Shown in pieces: positions 45,181 through 54,373 of a stretch of 64,000 nt of DNA. Position 1 is the stretch's first letter. Each line of letters opens with the position of its first letter. A program made the translations under genes and the position numbers. This stretch comes from an uncultured Treponema sp. (GTDB lineage Bacteria; Spirochaetota; Spirochaetia; Treponematales; Treponemataceae), in the NCBI GenBank assembly GCA_900317625.1, contig ONHK01000001.1, positions 62,001 through 126,000 on the forward strand. The letters are read 5' to 3'. The notes below the pieces were generated by a model that was given only the letters and a program-made list of their open reading frames with translations, did no database searches and was not told the origin of the DNA.

Positions 45181-46344
45181 CTAAAAATTGAAAATAAGAT
45201 TGATGACCGTAAGATCGCTTGTAGAGAACTGATTTACAATTGACTCAAACTTAACATTTACTTTTTTGCAGGCATCATCAAGATACGAAAGATAATAAAG
45301 TCCCAAATCTGTTCCGCCACCATCTGGAGTTTCACGGTAAAAATCAATAAGCGTACGTTTGTTTGTATCTGCACTCGCCTTTGTCTCGATATTTTCCTTA
45401 ACTTCCTGGAATTCGTCATCTTTGTTGTACAAAGTAATCTGAAGTCTTCCCTGCTTTCCGATAGAAGTTGAACCGCCACCAAGTTTCCATGAAACAGAAA
45501 CCAAAACACGCTTTTTCTGAAGTTCCTTTACAATTTTGGAACGAACATCCGGGTCAACAACAAGAGCATTTATATCATCAACAGTAGGATACATACTTTT
45601 TGCTTCTTTGTGGATATTTGTATTTTCATTGTTGAGCGCAAGTTCCATAACCATTACAGAAATATATTCTGCAACTCTGGATTTTTCCATGTATTGGGCA
45701 AGAATATTTCTGATTGCGACAATCATGTCCTGAAAACCTTCTTTTTTATGGAACAAAGTAATTACATACCAGTTCTGAAGGCTCATCCGGTTCATAAATT
45801 TTTCAGTCATCAGCATATAGATATTCTTTTCTTCTATTGAATAATCTTTATTGTTGCGGATTGACTCCCAAACCGGTTCAAGAATTTCTGAACGAGTCTG
45901 TCCAATCACCTCATCTTTACTTATAAGAATTGAACGCAACTGTTTTTCGCTCATTTTTGTTTTTTCATCAATAAGCTGCGAAGCATGCGCCCTGTTATAT
46001 TTTCGTACACAATCGCACTGGATAATCGCAGTATAAATATCGCGGTCAAACTGCTTATAAAGAAGAGAATAGACAATAATTTTTGAAAGATCCATTACTT
46101 CCTGCCGGGAAGTAACAAATTCTGGCATAGATATTTCAATTTTAGAAATATAGTCAAGCATCAGCATAGTCTGGATAGACTGTGGCGAAAACTGACGCAT
46201 TGAGATACCGTATTCATCTATATTATCAGCAAGGCGGAAACGTATCAGCTTTTTTTTATGGCTAATAAAATTTGACGCTCCATCTTCTGTAAGAACAACC
46301 TTCAAAGGAAGTTCAATCATCATTTTTCTACCGGATGCACTCAT
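45181..46344 (-). CDS. Conserved protein with possible GHKL-type ATPase fold
   Basis: 387 residues from the ATG at 46344; an in-frame TTG 30 nt upstream coincides with the predicted transcription start and lacks a leader. Residues about 235-250 (VMVMELALNNENTNI) resemble an N box, and GGGTDLGLYYLSYLDDACKKVN (in part; about 340-360) resembles a G2 box of GHKL ATPases, with VSVSWKLGGGSTSIG between. The N-terminal half is helical. If the fold is right, it could be an anti-sigma-factor or histidine-kinase-like protein without a receiver partner here. No signal peptide. Identification is tentative. Confidence 0.5.
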   Translation of the reverse strand: MSASGRKMMIELPLKVVLTEDGASNFISHKKKLIRFRLADNIDEYGISMRQFSPQSIQTMLMLDYISKIEISMPEFVTSRQEVMDLSKIIVYSLLYKQFDRDIYTAIIQCDCVRKYNRAHASQLIDEKTKMSEKQLRSILISKDEVIGQTRSEILEPVWESIRNNKDYSIEEKNIYMLMTEKFMNRMSLQNWYVITLFHKKEGFQDMIVAIRNILAQYMEKSRVAEYISVMVMELALNNENTNIHKEAKSMYPTVDDINALVVDPDVRSKIVKELQKKRVLVSVSWKLGGGSTSIGKQGRLQITLYNKDDEFQEVKENIETKASADTNKRTLIDFYRETPDGGGTDLGLYYLSYLDDACKKVNVKFESIVNQFSTSDLTVINLIFNF

Positions 46345-46379
46345 CAGCTCTTGCTTTCTCCTAAAGTTTAACAAAGCAA

Positions 46380-46424
46380 ATTATAACTTAGAGTTCTTGC
46401 AATGTAAACCATTATTATTATAAT
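46380..46424. promoter_or_regulatory. Back-to-back divergent promoters
   Basis: Plus strand: TTGCAA (46397-46402), 16 bp, TATAAT (46419-46424), start near 46431, ATG at 46433. Minus strand: TTTACA (46408-46403), 17 bp, TATAAT (46385-46380), start near 46373, about 29 nt before the ATG at 46344, with AGGAG in the leader. The two promoters overlap. Confidence 0.6.
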
Positions 46425-46432
46425 CTATAAAT

Positions 46433-48463
46433 ATGAAGAAAAACAGTTTTTTTTTCATTATATTCTCATTCTTTCTCGCTTTTTTTTGCAGTTTTTCTTA
46501 TTCTGAACAGAAAAAAGGCTGGACTGAATGCAATAATCTTCTGATTTTTCTTCAGGCGCATGACTATTTTGCGGAGAAAATCCCGATTTTAAATAATAAT
46601 TCCGCGGAATTTCCGTTCAATGTGAAACTTGATTTTTTTCCGGAAAATTCAAAGTCAAAAAATGAAATTTTAAGCACTACAGACGAAATTGACACGCTCG
46701 TCCTGCTTTTTTCGATTGAAGAAATCGGGCAAAATTACGATTTTTTGCTGAAAATGCTTGAATCCATCAAAAATTTTTCAAGAAAAGGAAAAATTGAGCT
46801 TCTTTTTACTTATGGCGACAAAATTGCGTTCGGAACTGAAAATCTTATTTCTGGAACGGAAATTTTTGCTGGAGAAATAGAGGATTCTGAAAACCACGCC
46901 GTGATTTGCGTAAAACTTGATAAATCTCAAAACACAATTCTTCCTGGCGGCGGCGGAGACTGTTCCCCAGCTTGGATAATTCAGCTTATTTCTGGAAGTT
47001 TTCACGAAAACAATATGTTTTACCGTTTAAAAGGCGGAATTTTGAACACTTTGTACAGGCTGAATATTTTAAAGGCTGACCGTCAGACTGAAATTTTTAT
47101 GCAGAAAGGAATTCCTGCATGTGGTCTTGAGCTTGCCGCCCCGACCAAAAATGAAGAATACAATGCACGCAGCGCAAATTTTCTTGCAACGCTCGCATAC
47201 AATTTTGATCCGGAAAATACTCTTGAATGGGACAGACATAGCCGGCCTTTTATTTTTTTTAATTACACGATTTTGCTTTCTGAGAAATTTACAGTTGTTC
47301 TTTTTATTTTTGTTTCCGCAGTAAGTTTATTTTTTCTATGCGAATTCTATTTTATTCATCTTTTGCAAAGAAAACTTTTTTCACGCAAGATTTTAAAAAA
47401 ATGGTATCTTCTTGTAATCTGCCTGATTTTTACAGTAATTTCATTTTTGGTCGGACAATACGTTGCGTTATTTGTGCAAAAAATTTTAGGAACTTCAATT
47501 TTAATAGCATATGCGGTTAAAATAATTTTTTCATTTCTTGCAATTTCTTTTTCCTATCTTTTGTTTTTTAAACTCACAAGAAATTCCGGCTTCAAGATTT
47601 TTTCGCTGCTTATAAACATAATAGGAATTTTAAATATTTTTCTTTTTTCCGCACTTGACCTGTCTCTTTTTTATCTTTTTGCCTTTGAATATTTTTTTAT
47701 TGTCATTACGCAGAAATTCAAAAAACTTCCGCTGCTGATTATTTCATTTTTTCAGATTTCGATTCCGTTTTTGCCTTATATAATTGAATTTTTAAGCTGT
47801 GCGACGGAAAATTCCTTGAACAGAATTTTAATGGCAACTCCACTTTTGAACACAATTTTTGCATGCGCGTTCATTCCATTTGAACTTGTATGGTTTAAAA
47901 TTCTTGCGCGGCTGAATTTTGTCTGGAAAAGCGTTGACAACGGAAAAAAAACTTTTATAAAGCAGAATTTTCTTGCAATTTCCAGCGCATTCCTGATTTT
48001 CGGCGTAATCTTAATTTTGACCACCGCACTTATGCCGGACGAATACAAACGTTCTGAAAAAAAACGCCCGGAAGCGCAAGAAATAAACAATTCTGAAAAA
48101 ATAAAAATCTCATATTTTGACCAGGACTTTTTTGGCGATACAATTCGGACTTTTACTGTTCAACTTGAATCACAGGAAGAAAATGTTTCAATAACAGTAA
48201 AGGGAAAAGACGGAAATCCTGTTCTTTATTCAGATGAAAATTACAACTACAATGTTTCAGAAAAAGTTTCCACATTCAGAATTCCTGTCTGGCCACCGCA
48301 GGAAATGACATTCAGTTATATTGCGGACACACTTCAGGAATCAGAGATAATTGTAACGGAAACAATTCGTTCACAGGAAGATAAAATTGAAATTTTCAGG
48401 AATTCAATAAAAATTCCGGGCAAAAACAGTTCATTCAGCAAGGAAAAAAACAGTGAAATATAA
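46433..48463 (+). CDS. Multi-pass membrane protein with large extracytoplasmic domain
   Basis: 676 residues. A signal sequence or first helix (about 5-23) leads to an exported domain of about 250 residues with a conserved-looking ILPGGGGDCSPAWIIQL segment (about 165). Roughly eight transmembrane helices follow (about 275-545), then a C-terminal domain (about 550-676) rich in beta strands. The order resembles membrane-bound M28-peptidase-like proteins, but I see no zinc ligands, so no enzyme activity is proposed. The start is about 2 nt from a predicted transcription start (leaderless). It overlaps the dinB frame by 11 nt. Confidence 0.65.
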   Translation: MKKNSFFFIIFSFFLAFFCSFSYSEQKKGWTECNNLLIFLQAHDYFAEKIPILNNNSAEFPFNVKLDFFPENSKSKNEILSTTDEIDTLVLLFSIEEIGQNYDFLLKMLESIKNFSRKGKIELLFTYGDKIAFGTENLISGTEIFAGEIEDSENHAVICVKLDKSQNTILPGGGGDCSPAWIIQLISGSFHENNMFYRLKGGILNTLYRLNILKADRQTEIFMQKGIPACGLELAAPTKNEEYNARSANFLATLAYNFDPENTLEWDRHSRPFIFFNYTILLSEKFTVVLFIFVSAVSLFFLCEFYFIHLLQRKLFSRKILKKWYLLVICLIFTVISFLVGQYVALFVQKILGTSILIAYAVKIIFSFLAISFSYLLFFKLTRNSGFKIFSLLINIIGILNIFLFSALDLSLFYLFAFEYFFIVITQKFKKLPLLIISFFQISIPFLPYIIEFLSCATENSLNRILMATPLLNTIFACAFIPFELVWFKILARLNFVWKSVDNGKKTFIKQNFLAISSAFLIFGVILILTTALMPDEYKRSEKKRPEAQEINNSEKIKISYFDQDFFGDTIRTFTVQLESQEENVSITVKGKDGNPVLYSDENYNYNVSEKVSTFRIPVWPPQEMTFSYIADTLQESEIIVTETIRSQEDKIEIFRNSIKIPGKNSSFSKEKNSEI

Positions 48464-51400
48464 AAAATGTTTTCTTCATATAGATATGGACGCTTTTTTT
48501 GCTTCTGTTGAACAGCGTGACCACCCGGAATGGCGGGGAAAGCCGTTAATTGTGGGTGGACTTCCAGGTGAACCGAGAAGCGTTGTTTCCACAGCATCTT
48601 ACGAAGCCAGAAAATATGGTGTTCATTCAGCGATGCCAGTTTTTAAAGCTGTAAAGCTTTGCCCAAATGGAATTTTTATCCACGGAAACCACAAGCATTA
48701 TTCTGAAGTTTCAATGCAGATTATGCAGATTCTTTCAAAATATTCACCGGATTTACATCAAGTTTCAATTGATGAAGCAAGCATGGAAATGACAGGAACG
48801 GAACTTCTTTTTGGAGAGCCAGACAAAGTCGCTTTAAAAATCCAGAAAGAAATTTTTGAACAGACGAAGCTTACTGTTTCAATCGGGTTAGCCTCCAACT
48901 CATATCTTGCGAAACTAGCAAGCGAAGTGAACAAACCGAACGGATTTTTTGCGATTCCAAACGGACAGGAAGAAAATTTTATGCTTTCACTTCCGCTAAA
49001 AAAAGTCTGGGGAATCGGAACAAAAACTCTTGAAAAACTGAACAGAAACGGATTTTTTACAACAAAGGACATATATCTGCGTTCAAGAGAATTCCTTGTA
49101 TCTTCTTTTGGCGACTGCACCGGGAATTTCCTTTACAATACAGTCCGAGGAATAGAAACACCGACAAAAGGACCTTCCGCACATTCAATAAGCAACGAAA
49201 TCACGTTTCCAGAAGATATAACAAATGTCTATACAGCAGAGACTGCGCTGATGGAACTTTGCTACAGCATAATGTTTAGAATTTTACGGGAGGAATCATT
49301 CAGCAGAACTGTTTTTCTAAAAATCCGCTACGATGATTTTTCAACATTTACAGTCCAACAGACTTTTAGCGAGTATATAACTTCAACCGATGATCTCTTT
49401 GAAAAACTAAAATCAATTTTTGAAAAAAAATATGAGAACGGCAGAGGAATCCGGCTTTTAGGCGCGGGACTTGAAAATATTCAGGGAAAAGATGCGCCGG
49501 TTCAGGAGGTTCTTTTCGATTTTGGCGAAAAGAAAAAGCAGGCTGTTGAAAATGCAATCCTGAAACTTTCCTCAAAACATCCTGAAATAAAAATACAAAA
49601 AGCGAGGACATTAAAAAACAAACTTAAAATAATTCCGCTGATTTTTACAGCGTTTTTCGTATTTTCAAAAAATAACGCAAGCGCGGAAGAAGAATATATT
49701 TTCAGGAACGAGTCGGAAAGCGCGGGCTCAATAAATTCCCCTTCCATTATGCTTCCTGTTCCAGAAGATTCGCCGGCTTCGCTTTTTAATTTTAATATCC
49801 ATGACAATGAGATTGTTTTTCTTGCTGATGGCTGGTGGACAGGAGAAATGGAAGGTCAACTGAACGCCACTTACAGTTCAAGAAACGGATTCAACAATTC
49901 AACGCCGAATTTTATTTTTAAGCAGCAGGTTGATCTTTCTCTTATTTTTATGCTGAACGAACAGTGGTATTTTAAGACAAATTTTGCGGATGAATTTACA
50001 AAAAACACAATTTCAGCCGGTTTCTATGGAAAAAATAAAAATCCGCTGAAAGAATTTAAAATCTCAAACCGGAATATAATTTTTCCAGATTTTTACTCAA
50101 TGAGCCTTTTTAAAAGAAGCATCGGTGGCGGTGAAAATCAGGCGCCAGGAATTCTCGCGCATTTTGAGTCGCCATCTTCAAAAAAATGGGTTGCTGATTT
50201 TGCGCTTCGCTATGACATGACAGAACAGCACGATGCAACTTTTTATGGCAAAAACAGCGTTACAACAGATTTCATTGAACTTTCAAATTTCATGACGGGA
50301 CAATTTTTTGCTCTGCCAGAAGAACTGATTCAAAATATAAAGGAAATTTTTGTTGAAAATTCTACTGGAAGCTATCAAGATGAAAAAAAAAGGAAATTCA
50401 AAAAACTTTCACAGGATGAATTTCTTACAATTGTTTCAAAAAGGCAACTGATAATCTCGAATGACGCAGGAATAACAAAAAAAAACGGAAAACGTCCTGC
50501 AATTCTTGTTACATTTTACAAAAAAAACATAAATTCTTTTCTTGGCGAATACAACGACTCCACGGGCGGCGAAAATATTTCTTTTTTAAAGGAAATTCAG
50601 CAGGTTTTTGGTGAAAAAATAAATCTTGAAAAATATACAAATCCGCTCACTACAAAAATTGAAAATTCCGAAGCGCTCATTTTGCAGGAAACATCCGCTT
50701 TTTCTCCATTTTTATGCGCAAATTATTACGACCTGGGACTTTCCAGCTCGGCAACCGTAAAAATCGGAAGCATTTATTCAGAAAACAAATCAGAAGATTT
50801 CCTGATTGAAATAACAGATGATTTTGAAAATTTTATCTCTTCAACTTTTGTTAATGCAAAGCACACTTTTGCAAAAATCTACACAGACGAAAATTCTGAA
50901 CAAGAATTCAGCGCGCAAAACAGATTTCCGCTTGCAAAAAAAATTCCCAAAACATATCTGAACACAGCAGTTGATTCCGATTTAAAAATCATCGTCCAAA
51001 AATACAATCCAGTTTCAACATACAACATTGGAACAAACGCAGAATCAAATTCGGTAAAAGTCTACAAAAATGGAATTTTAATTTCCGGCGCGGAATACGA
51101 TTCTGAATCTGGAACTGTAAAACTGAATTCTTCTGTATCGGACATGGATAAAATTTATATCACTTGGAATGAAACTTCGGGAAACGCAAAATCCGGTGCA
51201 GTTGCAAGTCAAGCCGCATTCAAATATTTTTTCAGTCCGAATTTTTCTGCAGATGTTTCAATGGCGGCAAACTGGACAGTTTCTCCGTTCGCAGAATATT
51301 CAGAATACAACAGAAATGCCGGCGGTTACGCAGCTTTTTCAACAGGAATCGATTATTCGGCAAAAAATATAAAATTTTCAACAGCCGCCGCAGCAATTTA

Positions 51401-54347
51401 TGAAAAACTTGATGTTACAGACAAGTATCGAATTGATGGATTTGAAAATGCGCAGTCCGAAACTTGTTATCTTGAAAAAAACTCCGGCTTCGAGCTTGAA
51501 AACAACCAGATTCCTGTGCTGAATCCACGGCCGGACTCAAATGAAACACCAGAAAAACTTGATTCGGCACAAAATTTTACGGTTCAGGGCGTTTGCAAAA
51601 ATGGCGCAAAAGATTCTTATATTTCAGGATATAAAATTCCTCTTGAATGGAATTTTCCTGCCGCGGAAGAAAATTCAAATCTTTCTCTGGAAAATGCCTG
51701 GGCCGCATGCAACATAAAACTTTCAGGCGGCTACATTTTGCCTTCATCTTCAGTTTTTAGGATTGCATTGCAGCTTTCAGAGCAACTTCCAGAATCGCTG
51801 GATGTCTACATTCAGCTTGGTGTTCAGGCAGACGAAAATCCAGACGCGGAAGAATCAGAACGAATTCCAACATGGAAACTGAATATCGACCGGGAAATTT
51901 TTTCCAGCTCAACAAATTTGCAGAAAAACAAGACGAATGGCTGGCAGACCGTAGAAATTCAGCTTACCGACTACGACAAAAGTTATCTTTCGTTTTATCA
52001 CGACGCGCGGCTTATCGTAAAATCAAATTCTAAAACGCAGGAACTTTTACACGGAATCATTTTTGCAGGTCCTTATGAAACTGTTCCAGAGGGAATTTCC
52101 ATTTACGCATCTGAAAAAGCCAACGCAAAAGCAGAGCAGATAAAAGATAATTCAATTCCTTTAAAAAAAACATTCAATACCGATGATAATTTTGCGCAAA
52201 AAATTTCATGGAATTTTGATTCACCAACCGAAGATGACGAAAAAAATATCATTTTGGGAAAATTCTTAAACGAAACTGACATTTCTTCCTATAAATATTT
52301 AAAATTTTACTACAAAAATGCGAATTTCCAAGAATTTAATCTCATTTTGGACAAAGATTCTGCAAGTCTTTCTGAAAATGGAACTGAAGCTGTAAATTTA
52401 AAGTTCTATGAAGAAGCGCTAAAAACTTTTAACAAAACTGATGGAAATTGGCATTCGCTCGAAATAAATCTGCTTGAAAAATCCGTAAAAATCGATAACG
52501 AGGAACTTCCTTCCGAAAATTTTGCTATTTCCATAAGGCGCAATCAAATGCCTACACGCCTAAAAATTGAATTCATCCCAACGAACCTAAAAGATGATTT
52601 TTTTGTTGACGAACTTTTTATGGAAAAAGCCTCGGCGAATTTTGATTTTCAGAATATCTCAAAATTTCAGGCAAAAAAAGAAGGAATTTTAGTCAGTGCA
52701 AAAAATTTTCCGCTTGTACAGGACGCTTTTTTTTCAACAGAACTAGAATGTGGCGCTTCGGTTCCAGAAGAAAGCGATTTTGAAAAAAACGGATTCGTAC
52801 ATTCGATTTCTTCCGCGGAAATAACGCTTGCAACTGTAAAATTTTCAGCGGATGCGGCCTTTTCATCGCAGGAAGAAAATCTTCTGCTTTCTGCAGGTCA
52901 TTCTGTAAAAACCACAAAACCATTGCTAAAAATTCTTAGCGCGAATGATTCGTTTATTTTCAACAAGACAGATTCTTCAACCGAAAAATCATCAGCCGCT
53001 TCCCTAGACTTGAAAAACATAAGAATTCCTTTATCCGCAGACATAAAAACCGAAAGTCAAAAAAACAGATGGAATTTTTCTGGAAAAATGGAATCCGATA
53101 TTTTATTCAACATAAAAAAGGAAAAATGGAACGCAAATTTAAAGACAGAAATTTCCGCTGCACAAAAAATTCCTTCAACGCAGGAAAAAATTGACAAAAT
53201 CAATGCGAAAAACTACGCAGAAAATTATGCCGATTCCACAATTTTTTCATTCGATTTTGGTTCAGAAGAAGCCACAAAGCGCAATGTAAAGACAAAAATT
53301 TCTTCAAGTTTTGGGTTTTTAAATCTTTCGCCGGAAATAATTTTTTTGGCAGACGAAAAATACTCGAACACAAATTCCGCAAAATACACAAGCAGCCAAA
53401 ATTTTGATTTTATAATTCCGTTCAGTGTAAAAAACACAAATTTCACGCTTAAATATTCAAAAAACGGAAGCAAAACGCAAAATACAAATGCCGGCGGAAA
53501 TTACAGAAATGATTTTGAGGAACTTTTTGATTCAATAAAAAACAGCAGCTGGTATTTTTTTGCCACACCTTTTCAAGATTTTTTTGATTCAAACTTTTCA
53601 GATTCAGTTTTTGAGCAAGTTTCAAAATCTAATGCGGAAAATATTTTTTACAGCGGAAAATACAGTCTGAACTGGAAACGCCCGCTTTTTGCAGACACAA
53701 AAGATTTTTTCATTCCGGCAGTTTTTGATTTTTCTTCAGAACGAAGAATCTCGGCTTCTTCTGATTTTAGCGGATTTTACGTTTTAAAAGCGTCAATTTT
53801 GAACACACCGATAAATATTTTTGGATTCCAAAGCAAAAACAGGATTTTCAAATGGTACAAGACTGATGAATATGCGATTTCACTTTCTGGAACAGTGAAA
53901 ATTCCTGAAAATTCTCCTGCCGACACTTTGTGGAACCTGAATTTTTATGTTCAAGCCGGATATTTTATAAATGAAACAGATGTTTTAAGAACCGGATTTG
54001 AAACAGAAATCTCACCGGATTCCGCATGGAAAATTACAGGAAGCGCACAGTACAAAAGACGCGTTCAAAAAAATCTTTTATCTGAAATTATAAAGCTCGC
54101 GGATAAAAAAAATCCGGAAAAACTGAAAAAACAGAAGCTTTTCCGAACTGACAGCATGGATTTTTCATTAAACTATGATAATGATGAGGATTTTTTAGCG
54201 CAAACATACGATTTTTCGCACAAAATTTCTGCAGAAATTTCAAAATATTTTGATTTCAACTGCGGATTCAATTTTTATCTGAACGTAAAAAAAGAAATCA
54301 CAGCAATTACAGTTTCTGGAACAGCTGGAGGAAAAATCAGTTTTTAG
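48453..54347 (+). CDS. DNA polymerase IV (DinB) fused in frame to a large outer-membrane protein
   Basis: One uninterrupted 1964-codon frame from a GTG with AGGA 8 nt upstream. Residues 1-385 are a complete Y-family polymerase: HIDMDAFFASVEQ, SIDEASMEMTG, the helix-hairpin-helix VWGIGTKTLEKL, the little-finger domain, and a clamp-binding-like VQEVLFDF. Residues 387-1964 look like a separate secreted protein. KNKLKIIPLIFTAFFVFSKN followed by NASAEEE is a good signal peptide at 387-413. Beta-rich repeats follow, with a possible carbohydrate-binding-like region (about 1270-1400), and the chain ends in GTAGGKISF like an outer-membrane barrel. The codon at residue 387 is TTA, one base from a TTG start. 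Either the dinB stop was lost by mutation or a sequence error hides two genes. Confidence 0.8.
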   Translation: MKYKKCFLHIDMDAFFASVEQRDHPEWRGKPLIVGGLPGEPRSVVSTASYEARKYGVHSAMPVFKAVKLCPNGIFIHGNHKHYSEVSMQIMQILSKYSPDLHQVSIDEASMEMTGTELLFGEPDKVALKIQKEIFEQTKLTVSIGLASNSYLAKLASEVNKPNGFFAIPNGQEENFMLSLPLKKVWGIGTKTLEKLNRNGFFTTKDIYLRSREFLVSSFGDCTGNFLYNTVRGIETPTKGPSAHSISNEITFPEDITNVYTAETALMELCYSIMFRILREESFSRTVFLKIRYDDFSTFTVQQTFSEYITSTDDLFEKLKSIFEKKYENGRGIRLLGAGLENIQGKDAPVQEVLFDFGEKKKQAVENAILKLSSKHPEIKIQKARTLKNKLKIIPLIFTAFFVFSKNNASAEEEYIFRNESESAGSINSPSIMLPVPEDSPASLFNFNIHDNEIVFLADGWWTGEMEGQLNATYSSRNGFNNSTPNFIFKQQVDLSLIFMLNEQWYFKTNFADEFTKNTISAGFYGKNKNPLKEFKISNRNIIFPDFYSMSLFKRSIGGGENQAPGILAHFESPSSKKWVADFALRYDMTEQHDATFYGKNSVTTDFIELSNFMTGQFFALPEELIQNIKEIFVENSTGSYQDEKKRKFKKLSQDEFLTIVSKRQLIISNDAGITKKNGKRPAILVTFYKKNINSFLGEYNDSTGGENISFLKEIQQVFGEKINLEKYTNPLTTKIENSEALILQETSAFSPFLCANYYDLGLSSSATVKIGSIYSENKSEDFLIEITDDFENFISSTFVNAKHTFAKIYTDENSEQEFSAQNRFPLAKKIPKTYLNTAVDSDLKIIVQKYNPVSTYNIGTNAESNSVKVYKNGILISGAEYDSESGTVKLNSSVSDMDKIYITWNETSGNAKSGAVASQAAFKYFFSPNFSADVSMAANWTVSPFAEYSEYNRNAGGYAAFSTGIDYSAKNIKFSTAAAAIYEKLDVTDKYRIDGFENAQSETCYLEKNSGFELENNQIPVLNPRPDSNETPEKLDSAQNFTVQGVCKNGAKDSYISGYKIPLEWNFPAAEENSNLSLENAWAACNIKLSGGYILPSSSVFRIALQLSEQLPESLDVYIQLGVQADENPDAEESERIPTWKLNIDREIFSSSTNLQKNKTNGWQTVEIQLTDYDKSYLSFYHDARLIVKSNSKTQELLHGIIFAGPYETVPEGISIYASEKANAKAEQIKDNSIPLKKTFNTDDNFAQKISWNFDSPTEDDEKNIILGKFLNETDISSYKYLKFYYKNANFQEFNLILDKDSASLSENGTEAVNLKFYEEALKTFNKTDGNWHSLEINLLEKSVKIDNEELPSENFAISIRRNQMPTRLKIEFIPTNLKDDFFVDELFMEKASANFDFQNISKFQAKKEGILVSAKNFPLVQDAFFSTELECGASVPEESDFEKNGFVHSISSAEITLATVKFSADAAFSSQEENLLLSAGHSVKTTKPLLKILSANDSFIFNKTDSSTEKSSAASLDLKNIRIPLSADIKTESQKNRWNFSGKMESDILFNIKKEKWNANLKTEISAAQKIPSTQEKIDKINAKNYAENYADSTIFSFDFGSEEATKRNVKTKISSSFGFLNLSPEIIFLADEKYSNTNSAKYTSSQNFDFIIPFSVKNTNFTLKYSKNGSKTQNTNAGGNYRNDFEELFDSIKNSSWYFFATPFQDFFDSNFSDSVFEQVSKSNAENIFYSGKYSLNWKRPLFADTKDFFIPAVFDFSSERRISASSDFSGFYVLKASILNTPINIFGFQSKNRIFKWYKTDEYAISLSGTVKIPENSPADTLWNLNFYVQAGYFINETDVLRTGFETEISPDSAWKITGSAQYKRRVQKNLLSEIIKLADKKNPEKLKKQKLFRTDSMDFSLNYDNDEDFLAQTYDFSHKISAEISKYFDFNCGFNFYLNVKKEITAITVSGTAGGKISF

Positions 54348-54373
54348 TTTTACCCGATAAATAATTTTTCAAT

